From positions 1-11,739 of the forward strand of contig JAICKZ010000073.1 of the NCBI GenBank assembly GCA_025927665.1: a DNA stretch of 11,739 nucleotides. The letters run 5' to 3'. The DNA comes from Steroidobacteraceae bacterium. GTDB lineage: Bacteria; Pseudomonadota; Gammaproteobacteria; Steroidobacterales; Steroidobacteraceae. The notes under the pieces were generated by a model. It had not been told where the DNA came from. It was given only the letters and a program-made list of their open reading frames with translations, and did no database searches. Positions 1 to 7,117 of the stretch are shown one piece after another (the stretch's first letter is position 1; every line of letters begins with the position of its first letter). A program made the translations under genes and the position numbers.

Positions 1-1
1 G

Positions 2-613
2 GCGGGTCTTCTCAATGGCAAGACCGTCACAACTCACTGGTGTTATGCTGACAAACTCCGCAAGCATTATCCTGCCATTAATGTGCAAGCAGATCTTTTG
101 TATGTTGATGAAGGTCAAATATTAACGTCTGCAGGATCGGCTGCAGGCTTGGACATGCTGTTGCACTTGGTACGTTGCGATTATGGTGTACGTGTTGCTA
201 ATGCAGTAGCGCAGCGATTGGTCATTCCGCCGCATCGCGAAGGTGGACAAGCACAATACCTACCGCGGCCGATGCCACAAGATGAACGTCATCGTTTGGC
301 TAAACTCATCGATTGGACGCGAGCTAATTTGGCAAGGCAACACACTTTATCTTCGCTAGCACGCCGTGCCGCCATGAGTACACGCACTCTCCAGAGACAG
401 TTTCAAGATACGGTTGGTATTGCACCTTATGGCTGGCTGATACGTGAACGCGTTGCAGCCGCTAAAGATATGCTGCAAGCCAGTAATCAACCACTTACAT
501 CAGTGGCGGAATCAGTTGGTTTTAAATCGCAAGAAACATTTCGCCGCCATTTCAGGCATATTGTCGGCATTAGCCCAGTCTCATATCGACGACAATTTGC
601 TGAACAGTATTAA
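2..613 (+). CDS. GlxA-family AraC transcriptional regulator, 5' end missing
   Basis: The frame is open from base 2, so the gene begins outside the window; 203 residues are visible of about 320 usual for the family. The visible part opens with the end of a DJ-1/PfpI (class I glutamine amidotransferase-like) domain. Its marks are TTHW, then LLYVDEGQILTSAGSAAG, then a block ending IPPHREGGQAQY, which is typical of the GlxA subfamily. A two-HTH AraC domain follows over the last 100 residues, with LARRAAMSTRTLQRQF as the first HTH and VAESVGFKSQETFRRHF as the second. Family members (for example the choline/carnitine/arginine regulators of Pseudomonas) bind DNA through the HTH and sense small metabolites through the non-catalytic DJ-1 domain. 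The nucleophile-elbow region lies off the left edge, so ligand and target cannot be judged. It converges on the dehydrogenase gene and is unlikely to share a promoter with it. Confidence 0.93.
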   Translation, partial: AGLLNGKTVTTHWCYADKLRKHYPAINVQADLLYVDEGQILTSAGSAAGLDMLLHLVRCDYGVRVANAVAQRLVIPPHREGGQAQYLPRPMPQDERHRLAKLIDWTRANLARQHTLSSLARRAAMSTRTLQRQFQDTVGIAPYGWLIRERVAAAKDMLQASNQPLTSVAESVGFKSQETFRRHFRHIVGISPVSYRRQFAEQY

Positions 614-702
614 TGATCGTATGTAGGAAGAGATAACTTAAGTAGAGCGGAAGTCCAAACGACCCGTTGCGAATTAAAACGAGTGTCAATCAACCCGTGT
701 AC
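614..702. other. Convergent intergenic gap, no clear terminator
   Basis: This 89-base gap separates the 3' ends of the AraC-type regulator and the dehydrogenase. I looked for a GC-rich hairpin followed by a T-run on either strand and found none. Only 4-base inverted repeats (AACG/CGTT) and the palindrome ACTTAAGT are present. Termination here may be Rho-dependent or lie within the neighbouring 3' ends. Confidence 0.5.
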
Positions 703-1947
703 CTAATTGTTAAACACCAACTTATACATTCGCCCACCTGCATAATCGATTGCATACAATTCACCATCGTTGTCTTGTGCGAATGATGAGATTGCATAAT
801 TACTATGAATCAATTCCGTTGCGGTACCGCCTGCAGTGCCGGTCGGAATGGACCAGATACGACCACTGACTTCATCGCCATAAATATACTTGCCTTGATT
901 CTTGGGACTTGCCGTGCCGCGATATACATAGCCGCCGATAATTGCCTGACCTTGCGTATGATCGTACTCGGCAACAGGTGTAACATAGTTGCCGTTGCAA
1001 CCCGTTATGTTGTAGACATGATTTCCTTCATAACAGCGCCAGCCATAATTACCGCCTTTATTGACCAGATCAATTTCTTCCCATGCATTCTGACCCACAT
1101 CGCCAAGCCAAAATGAATCGTTCAGACGATCAAAACTAAAACGCCAGGGATTGCGAAATCCATAAGCGTAAATTTCAGGACATGCTTGCGAACCACTGCC
1201 GTCCATACCGCACAAGGCGCCGCCAATATAGAGATTGTCCAAGGGAATGACGTATACGGTGTCGGTACTTAATCCCACGTCAATGCGTAAAATTTTTCCC
1301 AGCAACGTATTAAGGTTTTGACCGTTACCAATGGTGCCATGCATGTCGCCTGCACCGCCACCATCGCCAAAACCAATATATAAAAATCCATCGTGGCCAA
1401 ACAGAATATCGCCGCCTTTATGATTAAATTCACCAATGGGTTGGTTAACGCTTAACAAAATATTTTCTGAATTTGCATCCAGCGTAAGCCCATTGTCTCT
1501 GCTTGTGAACGCTGAGATTCTCGATATCGCCTGTCCATTGACATTAGTTGTGTAGGATAAAAACACTCTTGGATCACTGGGAAAGTTGGGGTGGAATGCC
1601 ATGCCAAGTAATCCCATTTCATTACTTGAGATCGAATCGACACGGGCACTGATATCAACGAATACAGTTGTGGCTGAGGCCGTAGTGCTATTACTGAAGC
1701 GTTTGACGCGTCCGGTTTGTTCAACCACATACCATGTTGTCGCGTCAGCGGGAGGTTGCAATGCCAGTACCGGCCGGTTGAATGCAGGCAATTGCGAAAA
1801 ACTATTACTTAAGGTGACACCCGAACTCGAAGGCGAAGAAATAACTCCTCCACCAGCTGAAGGGCTCGCGCCACCGCCGCATCCGCACAAGCCGGTGAGA
1901 ATTCCCAAGGCCATCGCGGTAATCGCTAAGTTTGTTTGTTTACGCAT
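703..1947 (-). CDS. PQQ-dependent glucose/sorbosone dehydrogenase-like lipoprotein
   Basis: The 414-residue product has a basic start (MRK), a hydrophobic segment at about 7-20 and a lipobox LCGC ending at C23. It is therefore probably a lipoprotein facing the periplasm. A low-complexity Gly/Ser/Pro linker runs to about residue 45. The rest fits the six-bladed propeller of the soluble glucose dehydrogenase/sorbosone dehydrogenase (GSDH, HHIP-like) family. Its blocks are EFNHKGGDILFGHDG (H176, matching the catalytic base of soluble GDH), YIGFGDGGG, LLGKILRIDV, YGFRNPWR (R265, matching a PQQ-contact arginine), LGDVGQNAWEEI, GGNYGWRCYEG, GGYVYRG and YGDEVSGRIW. Family members oxidise sugars or other alcohols with PQQ and calcium, but many paralogues have no known substrate. 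Cysteines 246, 256, 305 and 317 could form disulfides. The gene stands alone with no PQQ synthesis genes nearby and no strong Shine-Dalgarno upstream. The family is secure; the substrate is unknown. Confidence 0.9.
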   Translation of the reverse strand: MRKQTNLAITAMALGILTGLCGCGGGASPSAGGGVISSPSSSGVTLSNSFSQLPAFNRPVLALQPPADATTWYVVEQTGRVKRFSNSTTASATTVFVDISARVDSISSNEMGLLGMAFHPNFPSDPRVFLSYTTNVNGQAISRISAFTSRDNGLTLDANSENILLSVNQPIGEFNHKGGDILFGHDGFLYIGFGDGGGAGDMHGTIGNGQNLNTLLGKILRIDVGLSTDTVYVIPLDNLYIGGALCGMDGSGSQACPEIYAYGFRNPWRFSFDRLNDSFWLGDVGQNAWEEIDLVNKGGNYGWRCYEGNHVYNITGCNGNYVTPVAEYDHTQGQAIIGGYVYRGTASPKNQGKYIYGDEVSGRIWSIPTGTAGGTATELIHSNYAISSFAQDNDGELYAIDYAGGRMYKLVFNN

Positions 1948-2116
1948 AGATATACACTGCTCGCTTAGAGATACTGTTTAACGACATTCATCACTCCATC
2001 ACTTTCCCGACATTTAATCAGCGATGTGCAATGCAGACAACGCTGTTCTGCTTTGGTGCGCGTCAGATATGATCAAACATGTTAATACTACAATTGCGTA
2101 AGACTATCCAACAACG
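1948..2116. promoter_or_regulatory. Divergent intergenic region serving the dehydrogenase and GDPD genes
   Basis: This 169-base region lies between two divergent start codons and must hold promoters for both directions. On the plus strand a -10-like TATGAT sits at 2068-2073, with only a poor -35 candidate (TTCTGC, 2046-2051, 16-base spacer). I see no convincing -35/-10 pair for the minus strand and no operator-like perfect inverted repeat. An in-frame TAA at 2099-2101 bounds the GDPD frame upstream, which supports its ATG at 2117. Confidence 0.35.
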
Positions 2117-2890
2117 ATGACCGTTCCAACTACTATTTCGTTACTCCCTGAACTGGTTGCACATCGCGGCAATGCCCATGAATTCCCCGAGAATACGTTG
2201 CCTGCTTTGCGCTCCGCTTTGGAGCTGGGTGCAAAATATATTGAATTTGACGTGCACTTAAGTGCGGATCGCGTCCCGGTGGTCATGCACGATTCCAACC
2301 TGGAGCGTTGTGCAGGGTTGGATCGGGATGCGTTAGAAATGACCTGGGCACAGCTAAGCACAGTGAACGTCGGCGAATCGGATCGTTTCAGTGATCGGTA
2401 CACCGATATCTGCGTGCCATCACTTACTCAAGTGGTGGGATTGCTTGCTGGTTTTCCACAAGCGACTGCATTCGTTGAATTGAAGCGCGCAAGCCTGCAC
2501 AAGCATGGTCAAGAATTATTTGTCAATCGAGTCTGCGAAACTCTCAAGCCAGTGGCATCGCAAGTCGTCATCATTTCTTTTGATCTGCCGGCCATACACG
2601 CTGTGCAACGTAACAGTACTTATCGAGTGGGTTGGGTGTTGTCTGAGTACAATTCGTTGGCGAGCTTGAAAGCGGAAGCCACCGTACCGCAATTTCTATT
2701 CTGCGATCACCAAAAATTGCCTGCAAATGGATCACGTTTATGGCGCGGGCCATGGCATTGGGCAATTTATGAAGTCACCACAGCTGAATTTGCCATGCAC
2801 TTATTCGAGCGCGGTGCAACACTGATTGAAACCATGGAAATTCGCAGTATGCTGCGACAGATGCGCAGTTATAAGCAGCGTATCTATTAG
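2117..2890 (+). CDS. Glycerophosphodiester phosphodiesterase (GDPD family)
   Basis: The 257-residue protein hydrolyses glycerophosphodiesters such as glycerophosphocholine to an alcohol and sn-glycerol-3-phosphate. It has the family's catalytic set: H16-R17-G18, then E25-N26-T27, the metal ligands E43 and D45 in EFDVHLSAD, H58-D59 in VVMHDSNLE, and E121-K123 in FVELKRASL. These are the residues of the TIM-barrel metal and phosphate site, so activity is expected. Length matches cytoplasmic UgpQ-type enzymes rather than periplasmic GlpQ, and no signal peptide is visible. The start is fixed by an in-frame stop 16 bases upstream, although no good Shine-Dalgarno is seen. It precedes GlpD-like and GlpK-like genes on the same strand, which supports a role in feeding glycerol-3-phosphate into central metabolism. 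The enzyme class is secure; substrate preference is not. Confidence 0.93.
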   Translation: MTVPTTISLLPELVAHRGNAHEFPENTLPALRSALELGAKYIEFDVHLSADRVPVVMHDSNLERCAGLDRDALEMTWAQLSTVNVGESDRFSDRYTDICVPSLTQVVGLLAGFPQATAFVELKRASLHKHGQELFVNRVCETLKPVASQVVIISFDLPAIHAVQRNSTYRVGWVLSEYNSLASLKAEATVPQFLFCDHQKLPANGSRLWRGPWHWAIYEVTTAEFAMHLFERGATLIETMEIRSMLRQMRSYKQRIY

Positions 2891-2994
2891 AATTTATCTC
2901 AAATTATAGCGCCGTTATTTTGCATTCATTCGTTGATACTTTTTATATCTGAACACCCTTGGACAATTGCAATGATTAATTCGAGCGTGCTTGC
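2891..2994 (+). promoter_or_regulatory. Gap between GDPD and GlpD-like genes with a possible promoter
   Basis: This AT-rich 104-base gap has a possible sigma-70-like pair. TTGCAT at 2920-2925 would be the -35 (3 of 6 matches), and TATATC at 2944-2949 (4 of 6, 18-base spacer) or TTATAT one base earlier would be the -10. It is weak, so the dehydrogenase may be read through from the GDPD gene, from its own promoter, or both. No strong terminator hairpin is visible. Confidence 0.3.
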
Positions 2995-4170
2995 ATGAAT
3001 CATTACGATGTTATTGTCATTGGTGCGGGTATTCATGGCGCCGGCGTAGCGCAAGCGGCCGCAGCCGCAGGGCAAAAAGTATTGTTGTTGGAACAACATG
3101 GCCCAGCCTATGGAACATCGAGTCGTTCCAGCAAATTGATTCACGGCGGTCTGCGTTATCTTGAAAGCGGTCAGTTTCATCTCGTTCGTGAAAGTTTGCA
3201 CGAACGCGCGTTGATGTTGAAAAATGCACCTGAGCTGGTGCGCCTTAAAGCTTTTCATATCCCGTTGTATCGCAATACACGTCGCAAACCATGGCAGATC
3301 ATGTTTGGATTGGGTACGTATGCCGCCTTAGGCGGCTTCAAACGCGGCTGTCGGTTTGGAATCATCAGCAAGCGCGAATGGTCACAATTAGATGGGTTAT
3401 CAACTAACAACTTAAGAACCGTCTTCAGATATTTTGACGGCCAAACAGACGATGCTTTATTGACACGCGCGGTGTTGCAATCTGCGGTTCGTCTCGGTGC
3501 CGAAGTGCACATTCCTGCGAAGTTTCAGCAAGCTGAGCTGCATGCAGAAGGGGTGCGAATCAACTATCAGCAACATGAAAGAAATGTGGATGCGCAAGCC
3601 AACGTATTGGTGAACGCCACTGGACCATGGGTCAATCAAATACTGCGTGCCGTTACTCCGACATTGCCAGCGCGTTTGATCGAGCTGGTGCAAGGTACAC
3701 ACTTGGTTTTACCCGGTGCCATCACGCAAGGAATTTACTATGTGGAAAGTCCACGTGATGGTCGTGCGGTATTTGTCATGCCCTGGTATGGAGAGACATT
3801 GATTGGTACTACTGAAACACGCTATCGCGGTGATCCTGCGCAGGTGAAACCATTACAAACAGAAGTAAATTATCTTTTGCAAATTATGAAAAATTATTTT
3901 CCGCAGCGATCTGTCAGTATCAACGATATTCAACATAGCTTTGCAGGCGTGCGTGTTTTACCGGCAGGCAGTGGTCATGCATTTCATCGCCCACGTGAAA
4001 CTGTGTTTGATACCGATCGACAATATCAACCACGTCTGATTTCAATTTTCGGTGGCAAGTTAACGGGATGGCGTGCTACCGCAGAACAGCTGATGCAGCG
4101 TATCGAGTCCAGTTTGCCTAAGCGTCAACCGCGTGCTGATACGCGTAATATCCGACTGTTTCCTGAATAA
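2995..4170 (+). CDS. GlpD-like FAD-dependent glycerol-3-phosphate dehydrogenase, short form
   Basis: The protein resembles aerobic glycerol-3-phosphate dehydrogenase, which oxidises sn-glycerol-3-phosphate to dihydroxyacetone phosphate and passes electrons to quinone. The Rossmann FAD motif VIGAGIHGAG spans residues 8-17 and is followed by the hallmark block GTSSRSSKLIHGGLRYLE (40-57). H50, R54 and Y55 there sit at the same numbers as substrate-pocket residues of E. coli GlpD. Further matches are LVNATGPWV (205-213), GTTET (271-275), FAGVRVLP with R320, and FGGKLTGWRATAEQ with K355. At 391 residues it stops just after this last motif, about 110 short of E. coli GlpD, so the C-terminal helical cap domain (DAO_C) is absent. 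The reading frame is intact with a clean TAA, so this is a short form, not a frameshift. The Shine-Dalgarno is weak. The GlpK-like gene follows after 12 bases. Confidence 0.85.
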   Translation: MNHYDVIVIGAGIHGAGVAQAAAAAGQKVLLLEQHGPAYGTSSRSSKLIHGGLRYLESGQFHLVRESLHERALMLKNAPELVRLKAFHIPLYRNTRRKPWQIMFGLGTYAALGGFKRGCRFGIISKREWSQLDGLSTNNLRTVFRYFDGQTDDALLTRAVLQSAVRLGAEVHIPAKFQQAELHAEGVRINYQQHERNVDAQANVLVNATGPWVNQILRAVTPTLPARLIELVQGTHLVLPGAITQGIYYVESPRDGRAVFVMPWYGETLIGTTETRYRGDPAQVKPLQTEVNYLLQIMKNYFPQRSVSINDIQHSFAGVRVLPAGSGHAFHRPRETVFDTDRQYQPRLISIFGGKLTGWRATAEQLMQRIESSLPKRQPRADTRNIRLFPE

Positions 4171-4182
4171 AAGGTACAGCCA

Positions 4183-5694
4183 ATGGATGATGTAGTGCGC
4201 AGTGATCACGAAGGTGCTTTCTCGATACAGGAAGAAAATCTCGCTGCCACCAAATCACTAAGTACTGCGCCTTTATGGTTGGCGTTGGATCAAGGAGGAC
4301 ATGCCAGTCGCGCATTGATATTTGATTCACAAGGACGACAGCAAGCTCAGGCTTATGCGCCCATTACCACTCGTCATATCAGCGCAGATCGCGTGGAACA
4401 TGATGCTGAAGAAGTATTGAATTCATTGCGTACCGTGATTGCTGATATTGCCCATTCATTAGGGAACGATGTGCGATATTTACAAGCTGCCGGTTTGGCC
4501 ACGCAGCGCTCCAGTATTGTGTGCTGGCATTCATTAACCGGTGTCGCACTGTCACCGGTGTTGTCCTGGCAGGATCGTCGCAATAATGGACTAATCGATT
4601 CGTTACATGGATATCGCAATGAAATTCAGAAAATCACCGGACTGATGTTGTCACCGCATTACGGCGCCAGTAAATTGCGTTGGTGTTTGGATGAACTTGC
4701 GACAGTCAAAGCGGCAAACGAAAGAAAACATCTGCAGTGCGGTCCATTGTCCAGTTATTTGTTACATGGCTTGTTACAAGAGCATCCGCATGTGGTTGAC
4801 CCGGCCAATGCATCGCGCACTCAATTGTGGTCGCCGGCAAGCGGTGAATGGTCAGCCGAATTATTGCAATGGTTCGGCGTACCGCGTGACGTGCTGCCAA
4901 CACCGGTAGCAACACATCATCGCTATGGATCGTTGCGAGTGGGAAATCATATTGTACCGATGCAAGTATGTACCGGCGATCAAGCCGCGGTGCCCTTCGC
5001 CATGGGTTCACTACAAAGTGATACGGTGTACTTAAATATTGGCACCGGTGCATTTGTACTTGCAGCTTTGCAACATGATATCGGTAATGCCGCGCCGTTA
5101 TTACGTAGTGTATTGTATTCCGATGCGACCAATGTTCACTACGCATTGGAAGGTACGGTGAATGGTGCGGGCAGTGCACTACATTGGTTTAATGAACGCA
5201 GTGGTATTGATGTTAATCGCGCTTTGCCACTGTTACAGCGGACACAAATCAAACAACCGATTCCACTATTCATCAACGGTATCGGTGGCGTAGGTTCACC
5301 CTATTGGTTACCCAATCTACCTTCTACATTTGCGAATAGGGAAAATGAAGACGAATTCGCATCGTTAGTTGCTGTAATTGAAAGCATTGCTTTTTTGATT
5401 ACCGCGAACATTGGCCTGATGCGCAAGCATTTGCCTCATCTGGATCATATCGTTGCGGGTGGTGGTGTCGCTATTTGCCCGTACCTTTGTGAATGCATTG
5501 CATCGCTTACGGAACTACCTGTGCAACGTATCGAAGAACAGGAATTAACGGCCAAAGGTCTGGCATGGTTAACCGCTGCACAGCCGGAACGATGGCGGCA
5601 TTATTCAAATGCAGTCCACTATCTTCCTAAAGTAGATGTGACGCTTAAAGCACGGCATCTGCAATGGCTACAACATATGAATGATTTTAACTAA
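4183..5694 (+). CDS. FGGY-family carbohydrate kinase, glycerol kinase-like
   Basis: The 503-residue length and overall order match glycerol kinase, which phosphorylates glycerol to sn-glycerol-3-phosphate with ATP. Visible landmarks are LALDQGGHASRALIFD (33-48, phosphate-1 region), GLATQRSSIV (104-113), LSWQDRR (127-133), the catalytic-base block CTGDQAAVPFAMG with D266 (263-275), LNIGTGAF (284-291), YALEGTVNGAG (320-330), GGVGSPYW (368-375) and AGGGVA (425-430). By eye alignment some glycerol-contact positions differ: GlpK has NQRET where this has TQRSS (Glu to Ser110), and the GlpK PYF position reads PHY (159-160). The substrate may therefore be a different polyol. About 28 extra residues precede the first motif; an AAGG Shine-Dalgarno at 4171-4174, 8 bases before the ATG, supports this long start. 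It sits 12 bases after the GlpD-like gene, so the two are almost certainly cotranscribed. Confidence 0.82.
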   Translation: MDDVVRSDHEGAFSIQEENLAATKSLSTAPLWLALDQGGHASRALIFDSQGRQQAQAYAPITTRHISADRVEHDAEEVLNSLRTVIADIAHSLGNDVRYLQAAGLATQRSSIVCWHSLTGVALSPVLSWQDRRNNGLIDSLHGYRNEIQKITGLMLSPHYGASKLRWCLDELATVKAANERKHLQCGPLSSYLLHGLLQEHPHVVDPANASRTQLWSPASGEWSAELLQWFGVPRDVLPTPVATHHRYGSLRVGNHIVPMQVCTGDQAAVPFAMGSLQSDTVYLNIGTGAFVLAALQHDIGNAAPLLRSVLYSDATNVHYALEGTVNGAGSALHWFNERSGIDVNRALPLLQRTQIKQPIPLFINGIGGVGSPYWLPNLPSTFANRENEDEFASLVAVIESIAFLITANIGLMRKHLPHLDHIVAGGGVAICPYLCECIASLTELPVQRIEEQELTAKGLAWLTAAQPERWRHYSNAVHYLPKVDVTLKARHLQWLQHMNDFN

Positions 5695-5968
5695 TCTACT
5701 AATCCACACACTCGTCACAAGTTAATTCGGTGCAGATGTTCGTACAGCGTTTGAAATCATCTCGTCAAACAATCACGAGTTTACTTAAATCCGCCAATGA
5801 GTTGACTCAGATTCATTCTTTTGACATAGGCACTATCAGCAATAAGGAAGCCACATTCTGCGCCTACAGCTTTATGTTTTTTGCCCGATATTGGCAGTAC
5901 GGCGCCGCGCCTTTGGCAACTTTTGCGCGTCCGCTTTCTTTATATCGTACAAAACTAAGGGCTCATTC
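5695..5968 (+). other. Leader region of the FIST/phosphorelay operon, no gene seen
   Basis: This 274-base gap is the longest non-coding stretch and should hold the promoter of the four-gene operon. A perfect -35 hexamer TTGACA lies at 5821-5826 but has no good -10 at 16-18 bases. TTGACT at 5802-5807 is followed 17 bases later by only CATAGG. ACTCGT near 5708 and ACGAGT near 5776 form a distant inverted pair of unknown meaning. I see no FNR/DNR-like TTGAT-N4-ATCAA box and no strong terminator after the kinase gene. An open frame at 5730-5972 has no ribosome site, family resemblance or start context and is not called. Confidence 0.4.
5956..5961 (+). promoter_or_regulatory. Shine-Dalgarno fixing the FIST gene start
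   Basis: TAAGGG lies 7 bases before the ATG at 5969, which is good spacing. No comparable site precedes the alternative in-frame start at 5891. The first residues from 5969 (MSALPLSLRKGTSRAKDA) also match where FIST proteins usually begin, so 5969 is chosen. Confidence 0.75.
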
Positions 5969-7117
5969 ATGAGTGCATTGCCGCTATCGCTACGCAAAGG
6001 TACGTCGCGCGCCAAGGACGCGACCATCGCTGCGAAAGAATTATTCGAGCAACTTGATCAGGCCGATATCAAGCTCGCCGTGTTTTATTGTTCACCGAAT
6101 TTTGATTTGCAGTTATTGGAAACTGAGTTAGCGACGTATTTTAAAAACATTAATCTCATTGGTTGTACAACAGCGGGTGAGATAACTCCGATTGGCTATC
6201 TGGACGGCACACTGACGGGCGTCAGTATTGCCGCTACTGAAATGGATGTGTGTACAAAGATGGTCAGTCTTCAACCATTTGAAATTGCTGAAGGTGAAGC
6301 GATGGTGAAGCAGTCAATTGCCGAGATGGGAACACGCGACGGCTTACCTGCGAGTGCGACTGATACGTTCGCATTTTTCTTGATTGATGGTTTATCCATG
6401 CAAGAAGAGATGGTTGTCAGTTGCGTACATGAACACTTGCAAGGTATCGAGCTGATTGGCGGCTCGGCTGCCGATGATGTGCGTTTCGCTTCTACACATT
6501 TGTACTTTCAAGGGAAATTTCATCAGCATGTTGCCTTGTTAACGCTGGTACGCAGCGAATTTCGTTTCATGGCATTTCGCACGCAACATTTTGTTCATTC
6601 CGATAAACGTATGGTGGTTACGCGTGCCGATCCTGCGCAGCGAGTGGTATATGAAATTAATGGCATGCCTGCAGGACGTGAATTTGCAACGTTGGTTGGT
6701 TTGCAAATTGATGAACTGACACCACTTATTTTTGCCACCTATCCGGTCGTTGTTCGAGTCGGCGGTGAGTACTTTGTGCGTTCCGTCGCCAAAGTGAATC
6801 CTGATGAAAGCCTGTCATTCTTTTGCGCCATTGATGAAGGCATTGTGCTCACGATCGCAAAGGGCATTGACATGGTCGATAACCTGTCGCAAGCATTTTC
6901 AAATGTACGCAACCAAATCGGTGATCTACAACTGGTGCTGGGATGTGATTGCATTTTGCGGCGTTTGGAAACTGAGCGCACTGGCATTAAAGAGGCAATC
7001 GGAAAAATATTTGCTGACAATAATGTCATTGGCTTTGCAACCTATGGAGAGCAGTTTAATTCCATGCACGTGAATCAAACTTTCACTGGCTTGGCGATAG
7101 GTAGTCGTACTCAGTAA
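5969..7117 (+). CDS. nosP: FIST-domain sensor protein, NosP type
   Basis: The 382-residue soluble protein has a FIST_N domain (about 35-235) and a FIST_C domain (about 236-368), with no signal peptide or membrane segment. Recognisable family blocks are VFYCSPNFDL, LIGCTTAGEITP (63-74), LIDGLSMQEE, LIGGSAADD (162-170), FRTQHFVH, VVRVGGEYFVRSV, LGCDCILRRLE (324-334) and YGEQFNSMHVNQTFTG (359-374). These resemble NosP, a haem-containing FIST protein reported to bind nitric oxide and control a co-encoded hybrid kinase in Pseudomonas, Vibrio and Legionella. The next gene here is just such a kinase, overlapping by one base (TAATG), which strongly supports the assignment. Histidines in FRTQHFVH (207, 210) or MHVNQ (367) are candidate haem ligands, but this is inference and the sensed ligand is unproven here. 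It acts in the cytoplasm. Confidence 0.87.
   Translation: MSALPLSLRKGTSRAKDATIAAKELFEQLDQADIKLAVFYCSPNFDLQLLETELATYFKNINLIGCTTAGEITPIGYLDGTLTGVSIAATEMDVCTKMVSLQPFEIAEGEAMVKQSIAEMGTRDGLPASATDTFAFFLIDGLSMQEEMVVSCVHEHLQGIELIGGSAADDVRFASTHLYFQGKFHQHVALLTLVRSEFRFMAFRTQHFVHSDKRMVVTRADPAQRVVYEINGMPAGREFATLVGLQIDELTPLIFATYPVVVRVGGEYFVRSVAKVNPDESLSFFCAIDEGIVLTIAKGIDMVDNLSQAFSNVRNQIGDLQLVLGCDCILRRLETERTGIKEAIGKIFADNNVIGFATYGEQFNSMHVNQTFTGLAIGSRTQ

Noticed and set aside
1586..1981. 131-residue plus-strand open frame opposite the dehydrogenase gene
   Set aside because: It is antisense to a clear PQQ dehydrogenase gene, and its translation shows no family features.
5750..5768. FNR/DNR-like site with TTGA and TCAA half sites
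   Set aside because: The half sites are 10 bases apart and lack the TTGAT-N4-ATCAA form, so it is not credible.
5802..5849. Sigma-70 promoter using TTGACT or TTGACA
   Set aside because: At 16-18 base spacing the -10 candidates (CATAGG, TAAGGA) match only 3 or 2 of 6 positions, so I do not call it.
5900..5914. GC-rich palindrome GGCGCCGCGCC as a terminator hairpin
   Set aside because: The loop would be a single base and no T-run follows directly; it cannot form a normal intrinsic terminator.
5891..5968. N-terminal extension of the FIST protein by 26 residues
   Set aside because: No Shine-Dalgarno upstream, composition unlike the family start, and a good site (TAAGGG) precedes the ATG at 5969.
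5730..5972. 80-residue open frame between the FGGY kinase and the FIST gene
   Set aside because: GTG start, no ribosome site, no recognisable family, and it runs into the FIST start region. It is most likely chance.
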